Position numbers and translations under genes: made by a program. Below the pieces are notes generated by a model that saw only the letters and a program-made list of their open reading frames with translations, made no database searches and was not told where the DNA came from. 64,000 bases of DNA, from the NCBI RefSeq assembly GCF_002979475.1, contig NZ_PCOY01000006.1:112683-176682 (forward strand), read 5' to 3'. This document shows positions 18,877-31,522 of this stretch, in pieces (position 1 is the stretch's first letter; the number at the start of each line of letters is the position of its first letter). Source of the DNA: Microbacterium sp. MYb62. GTDB taxonomy: Bacteria > Actinomycetota > Actinomycetes > Actinomycetales > Microbacteriaceae.

Positions 18877-21318
18877 TCAGACGATCGTGCGCCCGATGCT
18901 GCCGATCACGCCTTCGACAGGTTGGCCGGAGGCATCGCGACGCGCGCCGGCAACAGGCAGCTTGCGCACGGCGCCGGTCGGGTCCACCGCCTGAGGCGGG
19001 TGGGCGCCGACCCACGCGACCGTGAGGCGATCTTCGCCCTTCAGGAACGCGTGGGCGCGCACGCCGCCCGTGGCGCGGCCCTTGGCCGGGTACTCGGTGA
19101 ACGACGAGACCTTGGCCCGGCCCGGCTCCGTGCCGGGGAGCACGCTGTCTCCGCCGGAGACCGTCGCGACGACGGACTCGGCGGCGGGATCGACGACTCC
19201 GAAGAAGAGGACCGTGGCGCCGGCGCCGAGTTTGATCCCGGCCATGCCGGCCGCCGGGGCTCCCTGCGGGCGGACCGAAGAGGCAGCGAAGTGCAGCAGC
19301 TGGGCGTCGGTCGTGACGAACACGAGCTCGGCATCGTCCGGTGCCTCAGCGGCTCCGACGACCGTGTCACCGGGTTTCATCCCGATGACCTCGACGTCGG
19401 GGCGGACCGGGATCGCGGAGGGGACGATGCGCTTGACGGTGCCCTGCGCGGTGCCGAGCGCGATCGGCGTCTCGCTGTCGAAGCGCACGAAGCCGATGAC
19501 ACGCTCGCCCTTGGTCGTCATGCCGAGATAGTCGCGCAGCGGAGTTCCGGCGGCGAGCTGCACGGACGTGGCGGGGACGGACGGGAGGTCGACGGGGGAG
19601 AAGCGCACCACGCGTCCAAGGCTGGTGAGTGCTCCGAGCTCCGCGCGGACCGTGGTCTCGACGGTCGTCAGGATCGCGTCGTGCTTGCTGCGGCGCGCAG
19701 GTACCGTGAGCTCCTGGCCTTCGCCCAGATCGATGCGGACGGTGCGACCCGTGGTCGAGAGCACCAGTACGGTCGGCGCGTCGGCGATCTGCAGATCGAC
19801 CGTGCCCTTCGTGGCACGGGGCTTGGGCGGCGCGGCGTTCATGAGGAGCGTCCGCCGCGGGGTGCCGTACGCGTCTGCAGCGGCGTCGAGCTCCTTGGCG
19901 ACGGCGGCCCGGAGCAGCACGGGGCTGGCCAGGAGCTCGCGGAGGGCGGCGATCTCGGCGAGCAAGGCGTCGCGCTCGGTCTCGAGTTCGATGCGGGAGA
20001 ACTTCGTCAGCCGGCGCAGGCGCAGCTCGAGGATGTACTCCGCCTGCAGCTCGCTCAGATCGAAGACCGAGCGCAGCCGTGTGCGTGCCTGCTCCGAATC
20101 GTCGGACGAGCGGATGACCTGGATGACCTCGTCGATGTCGAGGATCGCGATGAGCAGACCCTCGACGAGGTGCAGACGCTCTTCGCGTCGCTTCAGTCGG
20201 TAGCGGCTGCGACGGGTGATGACCTCGAGGCGGTGGCCGACGTAGACGCTCAGCATCTCCTTGAGGCCGAGCGTGCGCGGCTGACCCTCGACCAGGGCGA
20301 CGTTGTTGATGCTGAACGAGTCTTCCAGCGGCGTCAGGCGGTAGAGCTGCTCGAGAACGGCGTTCGGGTCGAAGCCCGTCTTGATGCCGATCGCGACACG
20401 CAGCCCGTGGTTGCGGTCTGTGAGGTCGGTGACGTCGCTGATGCCCTGCAACTTCTTGGACTGCACGGCATCGCGGATCTTCTCGAGCAGCCGTTCGGGG
20501 CCGACCATGTACGGAAGCTCCGACACGATGATTCCGGTGCGCCGGGGCCCGAGAGGCTCGATCGAGGTCTTGCCCCGCACTTTGAGTGCGCCGCGTCCGT
20601 TCGTATAGGCGTCCTTGACGCCGTCGAGCCCCATCAGGATCCCCCCGGAGGGGAAGTCGGGGCCGGGGACGAACTCCATCAGCTCTTCGGTGGTCGCATC
20701 CGGGTTCTCGAGCAGGTGCGTGGCGGCGGCGACCACCTCGATGAGGTTGTGGGGCGCCATGTTGGTCGCCATGCCGACCGCGATGCCGCTCGCACCGTTG
20801 ACCAGGAGGTTGGGGAACGCGGCGGGCAGGACGGCCGGCTGCTGGAACTGGCCGTCGTAGTTGGGGATGAAGTCGACGACGTCCTCGTCGAGGTTCTCGG
20901 TGAGGGCCAGGGCGGCGGCGGCGAGTCGCGCCTCGGTGTATCGAGCGGCGGCAGGGCCGTCGTCGAGGGATCCGAAGTTCCCGTGCCCGTCGACCAGGGG
21001 GACGCGCAGCGCCCATTCCTGCGCGAGACGCACGAGGGCGTCGTAGATCGCGGAGTCACCGTGAGGGTGGAGCTTTCCCATCACCTCGCCGACGACGCGC
21101 GCGCTCTTGACGTGACCGCGGTCGGGGCGCAGGCCCATCTCGGCCATCTGGTACAGGATGCGGCGCTGGACCGGCTTCAGACCGTCTCGCGCGTCGGGGA
21201 GCGCGCGCGAGTAGATCACCGAGTATGCGTACTCGAGGAACGAGCCCTGCATCTCGGTGGACAGGTCGATGTCCTGGATGCGCTCCTCGACGGGCTCGGG
21301 CTGCGGAGTTTTCGGCAT
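18877..21318 (-). CDS. parC: DNA topoisomerase IV subunit A (GyrA/ParC family)
   Basis: 813 residues. The breakage-reunion domain has [27 protein letters not shown], the quinolone-region [17 protein letters not shown], and active-site Tyr127 in AARYTEARL. The C-terminal beta-pinwheel lacks the gyrase box (QRRGGKG); PARRSKHD occupies the comparable place, which favours topoisomerase IV over gyrase. It pairs with the convergent parE. Start ATG at 21318, 44 bp from the divergent phosphodiesterase-like gene. Confidence 0.92.
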   Translation of the reverse strand: MPKTPQPEPVEERIQDIDLSTEMQGSFLEYAYSVIYSRALPDARDGLKPVQRRILYQMAEMGLRPDRGHVKSARVVGEVMGKLHPHGDSAIYDALVRLAQEWALRVPLVDGHGNFGSLDDGPAAARYTEARLAAAALALTENLDEDVVDFIPNYDGQFQQPAVLPAAFPNLLVNGASGIAVGMATNMAPHNLIEVVAAATHLLENPDATTEELMEFVPGPDFPSGGILMGLDGVKDAYTNGRGALKVRGKTSIEPLGPRRTGIIVSELPYMVGPERLLEKIRDAVQSKKLQGISDVTDLTDRNHGLRVAIGIKTGFDPNAVLEQLYRLTPLEDSFSINNVALVEGQPRTLGLKEMLSVYVGHRLEVITRRSRYRLKRREERLHLVEGLLIAILDIDEVIQVIRSSDDSEQARTRLRSVFDLSELQAEYILELRLRRLTKFSRIELETERDALLAEIAALRELLASPVLLRAAVAKELDAAADAYGTPRRTLLMNAAPPKPRATKGTVDLQIADAPTVLVLSTTGRTVRIDLGEGQELTVPARRSKHDAILTTVETTVRAELGALTSLGRVVRFSPVDLPSVPATSVQLAAGTPLRDYLGMTTKGERVIGFVRFDSETPIALGTAQGTVKRIVPSAIPVRPDVEVIGMKPGDTVVGAAEAPDDAELVFVTTDAQLLHFAASSVRPQGAPAAGMAGIKLGAGATVLFFGVVDPAAESVVATVSGGDSVLPGTEPGRAKVSSFTEYPAKGRATGGVRAHAFLKGEDRLTVAWVGAHPPQAVDPTGAVRKLPVAGARRDASGQPVEGVIGSIGRTIV

Positions 21319-21362
21319 GGACTTCCTGAGGGCATACGGGAGCCTGTGTCAGACTGGCTCGG

Positions 21363-22484
21363 ATGTCCTTCATGCTACCGTCCGTGTCGCCGAGCGCCCG
21401 GAGCGTCGTCGGGGTGGCGGGCGACCTCTTCGCCGCGCTGCGGGGCGAATCCGAGGTGCTGCCTCCTGCGGACTCCGTCGTCCTCGTCGTGATCGACGGG
21501 CTCGGGGCGATCAGCCTTCGCGGACACGCGGGCCACGCTCGTGCTCTGACGACGGGGATGGCGAAGAAGGATGTGGCGCAGTCGGTGTTCCCCTCGACCA
21601 CCGCGGCCGCGCTGACCAGCATCGTCACGGGGGTGTGGCCGGGGGAACACGGCCTCGTCGGGTACCGGGTGCTCGATCGGAGCCGAGACGTGCTCGTGAA
21701 TCAGCTCAGCGGCTGGGAGACCGACGGCATCGATCCGCTGGTCTGGCAGGCGTCTCCCACCATCTTCGAGCGCGCCGTCCACCGCGGCCATGAGAGCTTC
21801 GCCGTCGGGTTCGCCGGCTACGCGCACAGCGGGTTCACGAAGGCCACGCTCCGCGGTGCCGAGTTCGTCGCCGCGACGACGGCGGCGTCACGGATCGAGG
21901 TGGCGTACGAGCTCGCGCAGTCGAATCCCGGATCACTCGTCTACTGCTACCTTCCCGAGGTCGACAAGGCCGGTCACAAGAACGGCATCGCGTCGCGGGA
22001 ATGGGTCGCCGCATTGGAGGACGTGGACTCCGCGCTGTCAGCCCGCGTGCCTCCAGGGGTCGGAGTCCTCGTCACATCGGATCACGGCATGGTCGACGTG
22101 CCGCCGAACCGGCAGGTCGTGCTGGAGGATGCCCATCTCGAGGGTGTCCGTCATGTCGGCGGGGAACCCCGCATGCTCCATGCCTACGTGGAGCCGGACG
22201 CGGATGCAGCAGCGGTGGCGGCACGTTGGCGGGTTGATCTCGAAGGTGTCGCCGATGTCGTCAGCCGCGACGAGGCGGTCCGAGCAGGCCTGTTCGGACC
22301 CATCGTGACCGAGGCGGCGGCCTCGCGGGTCGGCGACCTGCTGGCCATCGCTCGTGGCACGTGGGCGGTGTACGACGGCACGGCTTCGGATCAGCGGGGG
22401 CGCGGCATGATCGGCCAGCACGGCGCGCTCACGCCCGAGGAGCGCCAGGTTCCGCTGATCCGTCTGGGTGCGTTCGCCCGCTGA
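21363..22484 (+). CDS. Alkaline phosphatase superfamily protein (type I phosphodiesterase/nucleotide pyrophosphatase)
   Basis: 373 residues of the metal-dependent alkaline-phosphatase superfamily. VVLVVIDGLGAISL supplies the first metal Asp, SVFPSTTAAALTSIVTG the catalytic Thr, VYCYLPEVDKAGHKNG the second metal site, and VLVTSDHGMVDV the DH pair; GEPRMLHAY continues the pattern. Expected to hydrolyse a phosphodiester or pyrophosphate, substrate unknown. No signal peptide is evident. A CAGACT hexamer ends 7 nt before the ATG. Confidence 0.85.
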   Translation: MSFMLPSVSPSARSVVGVAGDLFAALRGESEVLPPADSVVLVVIDGLGAISLRGHAGHARALTTGMAKKDVAQSVFPSTTAAALTSIVTGVWPGEHGLVGYRVLDRSRDVLVNQLSGWETDGIDPLVWQASPTIFERAVHRGHESFAVGFAGYAHSGFTKATLRGAEFVAATTAASRIEVAYELAQSNPGSLVYCYLPEVDKAGHKNGIASREWVAALEDVDSALSARVPPGVGVLVTSDHGMVDVPPNRQVVLEDAHLEGVRHVGGEPRMLHAYVEPDADAAAVAARWRVDLEGVADVVSRDEAVRAGLFGPIVTEAAASRVGDLLAIARGTWAVYDGTASDQRGRGMIGQHGALTPEERQVPLIRLGAFAR

Positions 22485-22516
22485 AACGCCCGGGAGAAGC
22501 TCGCCTCAGGCGCGCT

Positions 22517-23566
22517 TCACTCGTCGGTGCGTGCTCCGAAGACGATCTCGTCCCAGGAGGGCATGGCGTTGCGCCGACGCCTCCTGCCGCTGGAGTCGCC
22601 GGAATCCGATGAGTTGGTCGGAGCCGCCGGCTGGGGGGCTTCCGGTTCCTCGCTCGGCTGCTCGAAGCTGTCGAACAGGGAGATGGGGCTCGGGTCGGAG
22701 CGCTCGGTGTCGTCGGCCTCATCGAGCAGCGGTGCGGTCTCGCGCTGGCCGCGCCGACGCCGCAGCGCCTCCAGGAGGTCGGCCGTCTCGGGGCTGGTCG
22801 TCTGTGAGGCAGGGGCACGCTTGATCGCGGCGTCCTGCGCGGCGAGATCGGAGCGCTCGGGGAGCGAAGGATCGTCGACCTCCGTGTCCGTCGCGGGCAG
22901 CAGGCGGGGACCGAAGGCTCCCGAGTCGAAGCGACTCTCGTCTTTGTACGGGGAGGTGACCCGATCGGCCTCGACCGCTCGCAGGCGCGGGATGAGTCCT
23001 TCGGGAAGAGCGCCCTGCCGGGAGAGCTGCGTGGCATCCGCGTTGAGTGGCGACAGCGCACTGCGTCGCGGATCGAAGTTCCAGCGCGCGTCGTGCTCGA
23101 CGTCGTTGGCGGTGAACTCGAGCTTGATGATCCAGCCGGAATCCTCCTTCCAGCTCGCCCAGCGTTCCGACGTGGCCTCGACCTCGTGGAGCTTGGCGCG
23201 GACGGCGACGCCGAATGTCGGCTGCGCATCGGGTTCCACCTCGCTCCCGATGAGCACGGGCACGGCGAGGGCCTGTCCGATGATGTGCTCGCGCTCGGCC
23301 AGGACGGGTCCCTCGAAGCGGGCGACGTCGTCGACGCTGATTCCGAGGAGCTCGGCGACCTCGATCGCGGTGAGACCGGCGCGGATCTGCGCCTGGATGT
23401 CACGCGGACTCGCGGCCATCTTCTGCGCGGTCGGTTCGGCCTGCCGCGTGGCGCGACGGATCTCGCGCTGCAGCACGTCGTCGATGGGCAGCGCGAACCG
23501 CTCGCCCGACTCGGTCGCGAGTACGAGGACTCCTGCTTCTGTGCCGACGATGGTGACGTTTTCCAT
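22517..23566 (-). CDS. sepH: Septation protein SepH
   Basis: 349 residues. The N-terminal DUF3071 domain (MENVTIVGTEAGVLVLATESGERFALPID) carries a helix-turn-helix-like segment GLTAIEVAELLGISVDDVARFEGPV near residues 65-90, and the family C-terminus RRNAMPSWDEIVFG is intact. The middle is acidic and disordered. In Streptomyces and mycobacteria SepH binds FtsZ and stimulates its assembly at division. Start ATG at 23566. Confidence 0.92.
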   Translation of the reverse strand: MENVTIVGTEAGVLVLATESGERFALPIDDVLQREIRRATRQAEPTAQKMAASPRDIQAQIRAGLTAIEVAELLGISVDDVARFEGPVLAEREHIIGQALAVPVLIGSEVEPDAQPTFGVAVRAKLHEVEATSERWASWKEDSGWIIKLEFTANDVEHDARWNFDPRRSALSPLNADATQLSRQGALPEGLIPRLRAVEADRVTSPYKDESRFDSGAFGPRLLPATDTEVDDPSLPERSDLAAQDAAIKRAPASQTTSPETADLLEALRRRRGQRETAPLLDEADDTERSDPSPISLFDSFEQPSEEPEAPQPAAPTNSSDSGDSSGRRRRRNAMPSWDEIVFGARTDE

Positions 23567-23764
23567 GCGAATGCCCCTCTGATGGGTGTCCGTTCATGGT
23601 GTCACGCGGGGGGCGCCAGGGCCGGGAATAGCCTGGGCGTGCCGTGAGTTTGCTCTGTCGCACGGACGAGCATTTGCGTTATCCCCTCCGGTCGTGCAAA
23701 CTATGGCCGCCGAATACCCGACGGCGCACCACCCACTCGCACCATGAAAGTGGAGATCTACCGC

Positions 23765-24058
23765 ATGGCAACCGATTACGACGCCCCCCGAAAGAGCGAA
23801 GACGACTCCGAGTCGATCGAAGCCCTCAAGGAGCGTGTGCCGGACAAATCCTCCGGCTCAAGCGGGGACGAAGACTCCGACAACCCGTCGAGCTTCGACC
23901 TTCCGGGTGCCGACCTCTCCGACCTCGAGCTCGACGTCGTCGTGCTGCCCGCGCAGCAGGACGAATTCACGTGCATGAGCTGCTTCCTCGTGAAGCACCG
24001 CTCACAGCTCGACCACGAGGGTGCATCCGGACCCATCTGCAAGGAGTGCGCTGCGTAA
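23765..24058 (+). CDS. DUF4193 family zinc-ribbon protein
   Basis: 97 residues from the ATG at 23765 (GTGGAG upstream). The N-terminus MATDYDAPRK and the acidic middle are typical of the family, and the C-terminus has FTCMSCFLVKHRSQL...GPICKECAA, a CxxC-CxxC zinc ribbon. Found across actinobacteria next to sepH and dut, as here. Function unknown, possibly a nucleic-acid- or RNA-polymerase-associated factor. The ~200 bp before it, back to sepH, hold no gene. Confidence 0.88.
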   Translation: MATDYDAPRKSEDDSESIEALKERVPDKSSGSSGDEDSDNPSSFDLPGADLSDLELDVVVLPAQQDEFTCMSCFLVKHRSQLDHEGASGPICKECAA

Positions 24059-24081
24059 GCAGTCCTCCGAGCGACGTCTCA

Positions 24082-24112
24082 CGCGCCCCCGACCGTCGCG
24101 GTCAGGGGCGCG
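24082..24112. terminator. Hairpin between the DUF4193 and DUF3093 genes
   Basis: An 8-bp outer stem (24082-24089 with 24105-24112), one C/A mismatch and a 4-bp inner stem with a 5-nt loop, placed between convergent genes. Confidence 0.6.
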
Positions 24113-24138
24113 CTGTCGTTGTGCCTGGGATCCCGCCG

Positions 24139-24603
24139 TCAGGACTGGGCAGCGCGGATGGCGGCGGCCAGCCGGTCAGGAGTGCGGGTGGAGATCGTCC
24201 ATGCGTCGACGGGATCGTCCACGTCGAGGTTCGGGACCACCACGACGCCGTCGATCCCTCCGCGGATCAGATGCCATCCGCGTGCAGGGAGTCCGGGTCC
24301 ACGAGCCTGGCGGGCGTCTTCGCCGGTCAGTGCCACGGGGTCGCCCAGGAACTTCGCATCGATCTGGGCCCGCCCGGCACGCAGCGTGGTGCCCTCGACG
24401 GCGACGACCGGTGTCGCGGCGATGAACCCGAGCACCAGCAAAGCCGAAACAGCCGCGCCGAGCATGAGCGCGACGGTCGAGCCGATCGGCACGAAGACGA
24501 GTGAGACCATGGGCCCGGCCACCGCGACGGTCACGAGCAGCCAGAGGCTGGGAGCGAGCCGTTCTCGGTAGTGGGGACGTGCGTCTGTAGCGGGGTTCTG
24601 CAT
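24139..24603 (-). CDS. DUF3093 family membrane protein
   Basis: 154 residues. Two close membrane helices (about residues 19-40 and 43-65) follow HYRERLAPSLWLLV, then a cytoplasmic beta-rich domain with GTTLRAGRAQIDAKFLG and WTISTRTPDRLAAAI. This matches the DUF3093 family, which sits divergent from dut across actinobacteria. Function unknown. The ATG at 24603 is chosen (GAGG upstream); an ATG three codons earlier is possible. Only 12 bp separate it from the dut start. Confidence 0.85.
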   Translation of the reverse strand: MQNPATDARPHYRERLAPSLWLLVTVAVAGPMVSLVFVPIGSTVALMLGAAVSALLVLGFIAATPVVAVEGTTLRAGRAQIDAKFLGDPVALTGEDARQARGPGLPARGWHLIRGGIDGVVVVPNLDVDDPVDAWTISTRTPDRLAAAIRAAQS

Positions 24604-24609
24604 TAGCCT
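24604..24609 (+). promoter_or_regulatory. -10 element TAGCCT, near-leaderless start of dut
   Basis: TAGCCT ends 6 nt before the GTG at 24616. The upstream promoter half would overlap the DUF3093 coding region. Confidence 0.5.
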
Positions 24610-24615
24610 CATGGG

Positions 24616-25089
24616 GTGACCGATTCCGTTGATGTCCCCATTATCGCCGCTGTGGTCCCCGGATACGCGCATCCGGGAGACGCCGGCGCTGATCTGGTGG
24701 CCGCCGAGGCCGTGCACCTCGAGCCGGGGGAGCGCGCCCTCGTGGCCACGGGGGTCAGCATCGCCCTGCCCGACGGCTACGCGGCGTTCGTCGTTCCACG
24801 CAGCGGCCTCGCCGCCAAGCACGGGATCTCGATCGTGAACTCGCCCGGAACGGTCGACGCGGGTTATCGCGGTGAGATCAAGGTGAGCCTGATCAACACC
24901 GATATCAAGAGCGCGTACGATGTGGCGGTCGGCGATCGCATCGCGCAGCTGGTCATCATGCCGGTCACGCGCGCCACGTTCATCCCGGTCGACGAGCTGC
25001 CGGACAGCGTCCGCGGCGCCGGTGGATTCGGCTCCACCGGATACCAGGCAGGGCTCCACCAGAACGAAGCAGGACAGGCCAATGACTGA
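24616..25089 (+). CDS. dut: dUTP diphosphatase
   Basis: 157 residues of trimeric dUTPase, which removes dUTP and supplies dUMP. All five motifs are visible: AHPGDAGADLVA (I), VVPRSGLAAKHGI (II), NSPGTVDAGYRGEIKV (III), GDRIAQLVIMP (IV) and RGAGGFGSTG (V). First gene of a three-gene operon with DUF3710 and DUF3159. Its end overlaps the next start by 8 bp. Confidence 0.96.
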   Translation: MTDSVDVPIIAAVVPGYAHPGDAGADLVAAEAVHLEPGERALVATGVSIALPDGYAAFVVPRSGLAAKHGISIVNSPGTVDAGYRGEIKVSLINTDIKSAYDVAVGDRIAQLVIMPVTRATFIPVDELPDSVRGAGGFGSTGYQAGLHQNEAGQAND

Positions 25090-25669
25090 CAACAACGAGA
25101 CCCCTTCGAAGTCGGCACCGCTCAACCGTGCCACCGACGGCCCTTTCGACGACTCCGAGGCGAACCCGGTCCGTCCGTACATCGACCTCGGCGGCATCAA
25201 GATCCTGCCCCGCGAGGGCCTGAACCTGCGGCTCGAGGTCGAGGAGCAGTCGAAGCGCATCGTCGCGGTCGGTCTCGACTACGCCGACTCCTCCCTGCAG
25301 GTGCAGCCGTTCGCCGCTCCGCGCTCCGGAGGGCTGTGGGATGAGACCCGCGTGCAGCTGCGCGACCAGGTGAAGGCGCAGGGCGGCCGTGTCGAAGAGC
25401 GCGAAGGCCCGCTGGGCAAGGAGCTCCTCGCCGAAGTTCCCGCCACGGCGGCAGAAGGATCCGGTCTGCGCCTCGCGCGCTTCATCGGCATCGACGGCCC
25501 GCGGTGGTTCCTGCGCGGGGTGATCGGCGGCGCCGGCGCCTCCGACCCGGACGCGGCCACCAAGGTGGAAGACCTCTTCCGATCGATCGTGGTCGTCCGC
25601 GGCGGCTCCCCGATGCCGCCGCGCGACCTGATCCCGCTGAAGATGCCGGCGACCCCGGGTTCCGCGTGA
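25082..25669 (+). CDS. DUF3710 family protein
   Basis: 195 residues with the family segments ATDGPFDDSEAN, YIDLGGIKILPREGLNLRLEVEE, VQPFAAPRSGGLWDETR and RFIGIDGPRWFLRGVIGG. Almost always encoded right after dut in actinobacteria. Function unknown; no membrane helix. Overlaps dut by 8 bp and the next gene by 4 bp. Confidence 0.9.
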   Translation: MTDNNETPSKSAPLNRATDGPFDDSEANPVRPYIDLGGIKILPREGLNLRLEVEEQSKRIVAVGLDYADSSLQVQPFAAPRSGGLWDETRVQLRDQVKAQGGRVEEREGPLGKELLAEVPATAAEGSGLRLARFIGIDGPRWFLRGVIGGAGASDPDAATKVEDLFRSIVVVRGGSPMPPRDLIPLKMPATPGSA

Positions 25670-26400
25670 GCACTCCGGAACCCGACGCCGAACGCGAGAA
25701 GAGCACCTCCGAGATCCTGGGCGAAGCTCTCGGCAGCGCTGCACGACGTGCCGGGCTGGACCCTGCGGAGAGTGCGAGCACGCACAAGGTCGTCTGGTCC
25801 GCGATCGGCGGGGTGCGCGGCATCCTCGAATCGGTGCTGCCCAGCCTCGCCTTCGTCGTCATCTTCACCATCCGCCCCGAACCGCTCATCCTCTCGCTCG
25901 GGATCTCCGTCGGACTGGCCGCGGTCTTCACGATCGTCCGCCTCCTGCAGAAGTCACCGCCGTCGGCCGCGATCGGCGGACTCGTCGCCGCCGTCGCCGC
26001 GGCCGCGCTGGCGCTGTGGACCGGGCGTGGCGCCGACAACTTCGTCCCCGGGCTCATCACGAACGCGGTCTACGGATCGGTCATCCTGGTCTCCGCCCTG
26101 ATCGGCTGGTCGCTGATCGGCCTCGCGGTCGGATTCCTGATGGGGGAGGGCACCACCTGGCGGAGCGACCGCCGCAAGCGCCGCGCCTACTTCTGGCTCG
26201 GCATCGCGTGGGCCGCACTGTTCTTCGCCCGCCTGGCCGTGCAGCTGCCGCTCTATCTCGCCGGCGACGTCACGGCGCTGGGCACGCTCAAGCTGATCAT
26301 GGGACTGCCGCTGTTCGCCCCGCTCATCGCGGTCACCTGGCTGGTCGTTCGTGCGCTGCATCCTCGCACGCCTGCGCGCGAGGATGCCCCCGAGGCGTGA
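25666..26400 (+). CDS. DUF3159 family membrane protein
   Basis: 244 residues from the GTG at 25666, which overlaps the DUF3710 stop (GTGA). After a 50-residue cytoplasmic start with GGVRGILESVLPSLAF, about six membrane helices follow with WRSDRRKRRAYFWLG between the second and third pairs. Part of the conserved dut-DUF3710-DUF3159 unit. Function unknown; the layout suggests a small-molecule transporter or sensor but nothing proves it. Confidence 0.85.
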   Translation: MSTPEPDAEREKSTSEILGEALGSAARRAGLDPAESASTHKVVWSAIGGVRGILESVLPSLAFVVIFTIRPEPLILSLGISVGLAAVFTIVRLLQKSPPSAAIGGLVAAVAAAALALWTGRGADNFVPGLITNAVYGSVILVSALIGWSLIGLAVGFLMGEGTTWRSDRRKRRAYFWLGIAWAALFFARLAVQLPLYLAGDVTALGTLKLIMGLPLFAPLIAVTWLVVRALHPRTPAREDAPEA

Positions 26401-26402
26401 TA

Positions 26403-26428
26403 GATTTATCTTGACATCAAGATAAATC
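26403..26428. promoter_or_regulatory. 26-bp palindrome in the acnA upstream region
   Basis: Two 12-bp arms (GATTTATCTTGA and its exact reverse complement) flank a CA centre. A consensus TTGACA -35 hexamer (26411-26416) lies inside the palindrome, so a bound dimer would block the polymerase. The arm resembles MarR-family operators of the TATCTTGA type. AT-rich sequence in a GC-rich setting. No regulator gene is adjacent. Confidence 0.65.
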
Positions 26429-26553
26429 GCAGGCTTTCGCCGGCGAGCTGCGCGGAGCAGACTGGTTAGGTCCGCCTTGCTAGCCGCAGGGGCTCGCCGG
26501 CGAGCAAGATGGAGGCGCCTGTCGCTCCCATCCGAATAGAAGGAGACGGATTC
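26429..26553 (+). promoter_or_regulatory. acnA leader region with repeated CGCCGGCGAG
   Basis: 125 bp between the palindrome and the acnA start. CGCCGGCGAG occurs twice (from 26439 and near 26495) and can pair with itself, so the leader RNA may fold. TTAGGT near 26465 is a -10 candidate. GAAGGAGA precedes the GTG at 26554. No known riboswitch was recognised. Confidence 0.35.
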
Positions 26554-29388
<2,835 letters not shown>

Positions 29389-29398
29389 TCGCAGCGGA

Positions 29399-29434
29399 CG
29401 AAGGGGCTCTGGTCTTCGGATCCGAGCCCCTTCG
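29399..29434 (+). terminator. Terminator after acnA
   Basis: An 11-bp stem (29399-29409 with 29424-29434) with a 14-nt loop begins 10 bp after the acnA stop. Confidence 0.7.
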
Positions 29435-29545
29435 CCCTGTCAAGGGGGTGGGTGCTCACCGAGGTTTCTCCGCCTGTCGGGGTAGGATCTAGAGGCGCCC
29501 GCACCCTTGCCGGGCGCTTCTGACGGAGCCTGTGAGGAGGTGCAG

Positions 29546-31486
29546 ATGCCCATTCTTCCGAGCATCTCAGGACCCCGTGATCTGGACGCGCTCACGACCG
29601 ACCAGCTGGCCGAGCTCGCCGCGGAGATCCGCGCCTTCCTGGTGGAGAACGTCTCCCAGACCGGTGGTCACCTCGGCCCGAACCTCGGCGTCGTCGAGCT
29701 GACGATCGCGCTGCATCGCGTCTTCTCGTCGCCGGACGACCCGTTCATCTTCGACACCGGGCATCAGTCATACGTGCACAAGCTCCTCACCGGTCGACAG
29801 GACTTCTCCGGACTGCGGGTGCGCGGGGGCCTCGCCGGCTATCCGCAGCGCGGCGAGAGTGCCCACGACGTCGTGGAGTCCTCGCATGCCTCCAGCTCGC
29901 TCAGCTGGGCCGACGGCATCTCCCGGGCGTTGACGGCGACGGGTCGCGCAGATCGTCATGTCGTCGCCGTCGTCGGCGACGGTGCGCTGACCGGTGGCAT
30001 GACGTGGGAGGCGCTCAACAACATCTCCGACGACAACGACCGCAACCTGGTCATCGTCGTCAACGACAACGGACGTTCGTACGCACCCACGATCGGCGGG
30101 ATGTCGCGGTATCTGAACCGCGTACGCACCGCGGCGGCATACAAGGACCTCCATCAGCGCTCCGATCGACTGTTCCGCGCGTTCGGTCCGGTCGGCCGCG
30201 CGGTGTTCCGCGGTGTCCGTGGGGGCACGCACGGCTTCCTCTCGCGGTTCACCAACAACGAGGCGCTCTACTCCAATCTCGACATCAAGTACCTCGGACC
30301 GGTCGACGGTCATGACCTCCCCGCGCTCCTCGAGACGCTCGATCTGGCGAAGTCGTACGGCGCTCCGGTCATCGTGCACACGATCACAGAGAAGGGCCGG
30401 GGCTATCAGCCGGCGCGTGATGACGAGGCTGACCAGTTCCATGCGGTGGGGAAGATCGACCCCACGACCGGTGAGACGCTGTCGTCGGGCGGTCGTGGCT
30501 GGACGGACGTGTTCTCGGACGCCCTGGTCTCGGTGGGAGAGCAGCGGAGCGACGTGATCGCGATGACCGCGGCCATGCTGCGTCCGACGGGGCTCGCACC
30601 CTTCGCCGAGCGCTTCCCCGATCGTGTCTACGACGTCGGAATCGCCGAGCAGCATGCGGTGGCATCCGCCGCCGGATTGGCCTACGGAGGTCTGCACCCC
30701 GTCGTGGCTCTCTACGCCACCTTCATGGGGCGGGCGTTCGACCAGGTGCTCATGGACGTCGCTCTGCACCGCGCGGGCGTCACCTTCGTGCTCGACCGTG
30801 CCGGGGTCACCGGTCCCGACGGCCCGAGCCACCACGGCATGTGGGACCTCGCGATGCTGCAGATCGTTCCTCACATCCGCATCGCCGCCCCTCGTGATGG
30901 GGCACGCCTGACCGAGGCTCTCGGCGAGGCCGTGGAGGTCGACGATGCTCCGACCGTCATCCGTTTCCCCAAGGGCGAGGTCGCGGCCGATCTTCCGGCG
31001 ATCGAGAGGCTGGAGGATGGGGTCGATGTGCTCGCCCGCGGCGAGTCCGAGGACGTGCTCATCGTCGCCATCGGACCGTTCGCCGAACTCGCTCTCGATG
31101 TGGCCGACCGTCTCCGCGCCCAGGGGATCGGGGCCACGGTCATCGATCCGCGGTGGGCGATCCCGGTGCAGCCGTCGATCGTCGAGCTCGCTGCTCATCA
31201 TCGCCTGGTGATCACCCTCGAGGACGGCATCCGGGTCGGCGGCATCGGCACGCGGGTCCGCCAGGTGCTTCGCGAGGCAGGCATCGACACGGCCGTCGAC
31301 GAGCTCGGCCTGCCCGATGAGTTCATCGACCACGCCTCTCGCGACCAGATCCTCGCCGACGCGGGCCTCACCGCCCCGAAGATCGCGCAGGACATCGTGG
31401 CGCAGGTGCTGGGAACCAGGATCCCGAAGGCGCGTCATGCCGGCGAGACCGGGGCGATCGATCTGCCGCTGCACGAGCGCCGCTGA
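29546..31486 (+). CDS. dxs: 1-deoxy-D-xylulose-5-phosphate synthase
   Basis: 646 residues. First enzyme of the MEP isoprenoid pathway: pyruvate plus glyceraldehyde 3-phosphate give DXP with thiamine diphosphate. N-terminal GGHLGPNLGVVELTIALH, FDTGHQSYVHKLLTGR, the ThDP/Mg motif GDGALTGGMTWEALNNI..NDNG, then YLGPVDGHD, and the catalytic Glu in GIAEQHAVASAAGLA. The ATG at 29546 has a GAGGAGG site. TAGGAT near 29483 could be its -10, giving a leader of about 55 nt. Confidence 0.96.
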   Translation: MPILPSISGPRDLDALTTDQLAELAAEIRAFLVENVSQTGGHLGPNLGVVELTIALHRVFSSPDDPFIFDTGHQSYVHKLLTGRQDFSGLRVRGGLAGYPQRGESAHDVVESSHASSSLSWADGISRALTATGRADRHVVAVVGDGALTGGMTWEALNNISDDNDRNLVIVVNDNGRSYAPTIGGMSRYLNRVRTAAAYKDLHQRSDRLFRAFGPVGRAVFRGVRGGTHGFLSRFTNNEALYSNLDIKYLGPVDGHDLPALLETLDLAKSYGAPVIVHTITEKGRGYQPARDDEADQFHAVGKIDPTTGETLSSGGRGWTDVFSDALVSVGEQRSDVIAMTAAMLRPTGLAPFAERFPDRVYDVGIAEQHAVASAAGLAYGGLHPVVALYATFMGRAFDQVLMDVALHRAGVTFVLDRAGVTGPDGPSHHGMWDLAMLQIVPHIRIAAPRDGARLTEALGEAVEVDDAPTVIRFPKGEVAADLPAIERLEDGVDVLARGESEDVLIVAIGPFAELALDVADRLRAQGIGATVIDPRWAIPVQPSIVELAAHHRLVITLEDGIRVGGIGTRVRQVLREAGIDTAVDELGLPDEFIDHASRDQILADAGLTAPKIAQDIVAQVLGTRIPKARHAGETGAIDLPLHERR

Positions 31487-31522
31487 GCATCACGCGCTCG
31501 ACAGAACGACGACCGTCTGACG

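Noticed and set aside
18922..21492. 856-codon open frame on the plus strand
   Set aside because: It is antisense to parC, whose motifs are complete; its protein is Arg/Asp/Gly-rich noise typical of high-GC antisense frames.
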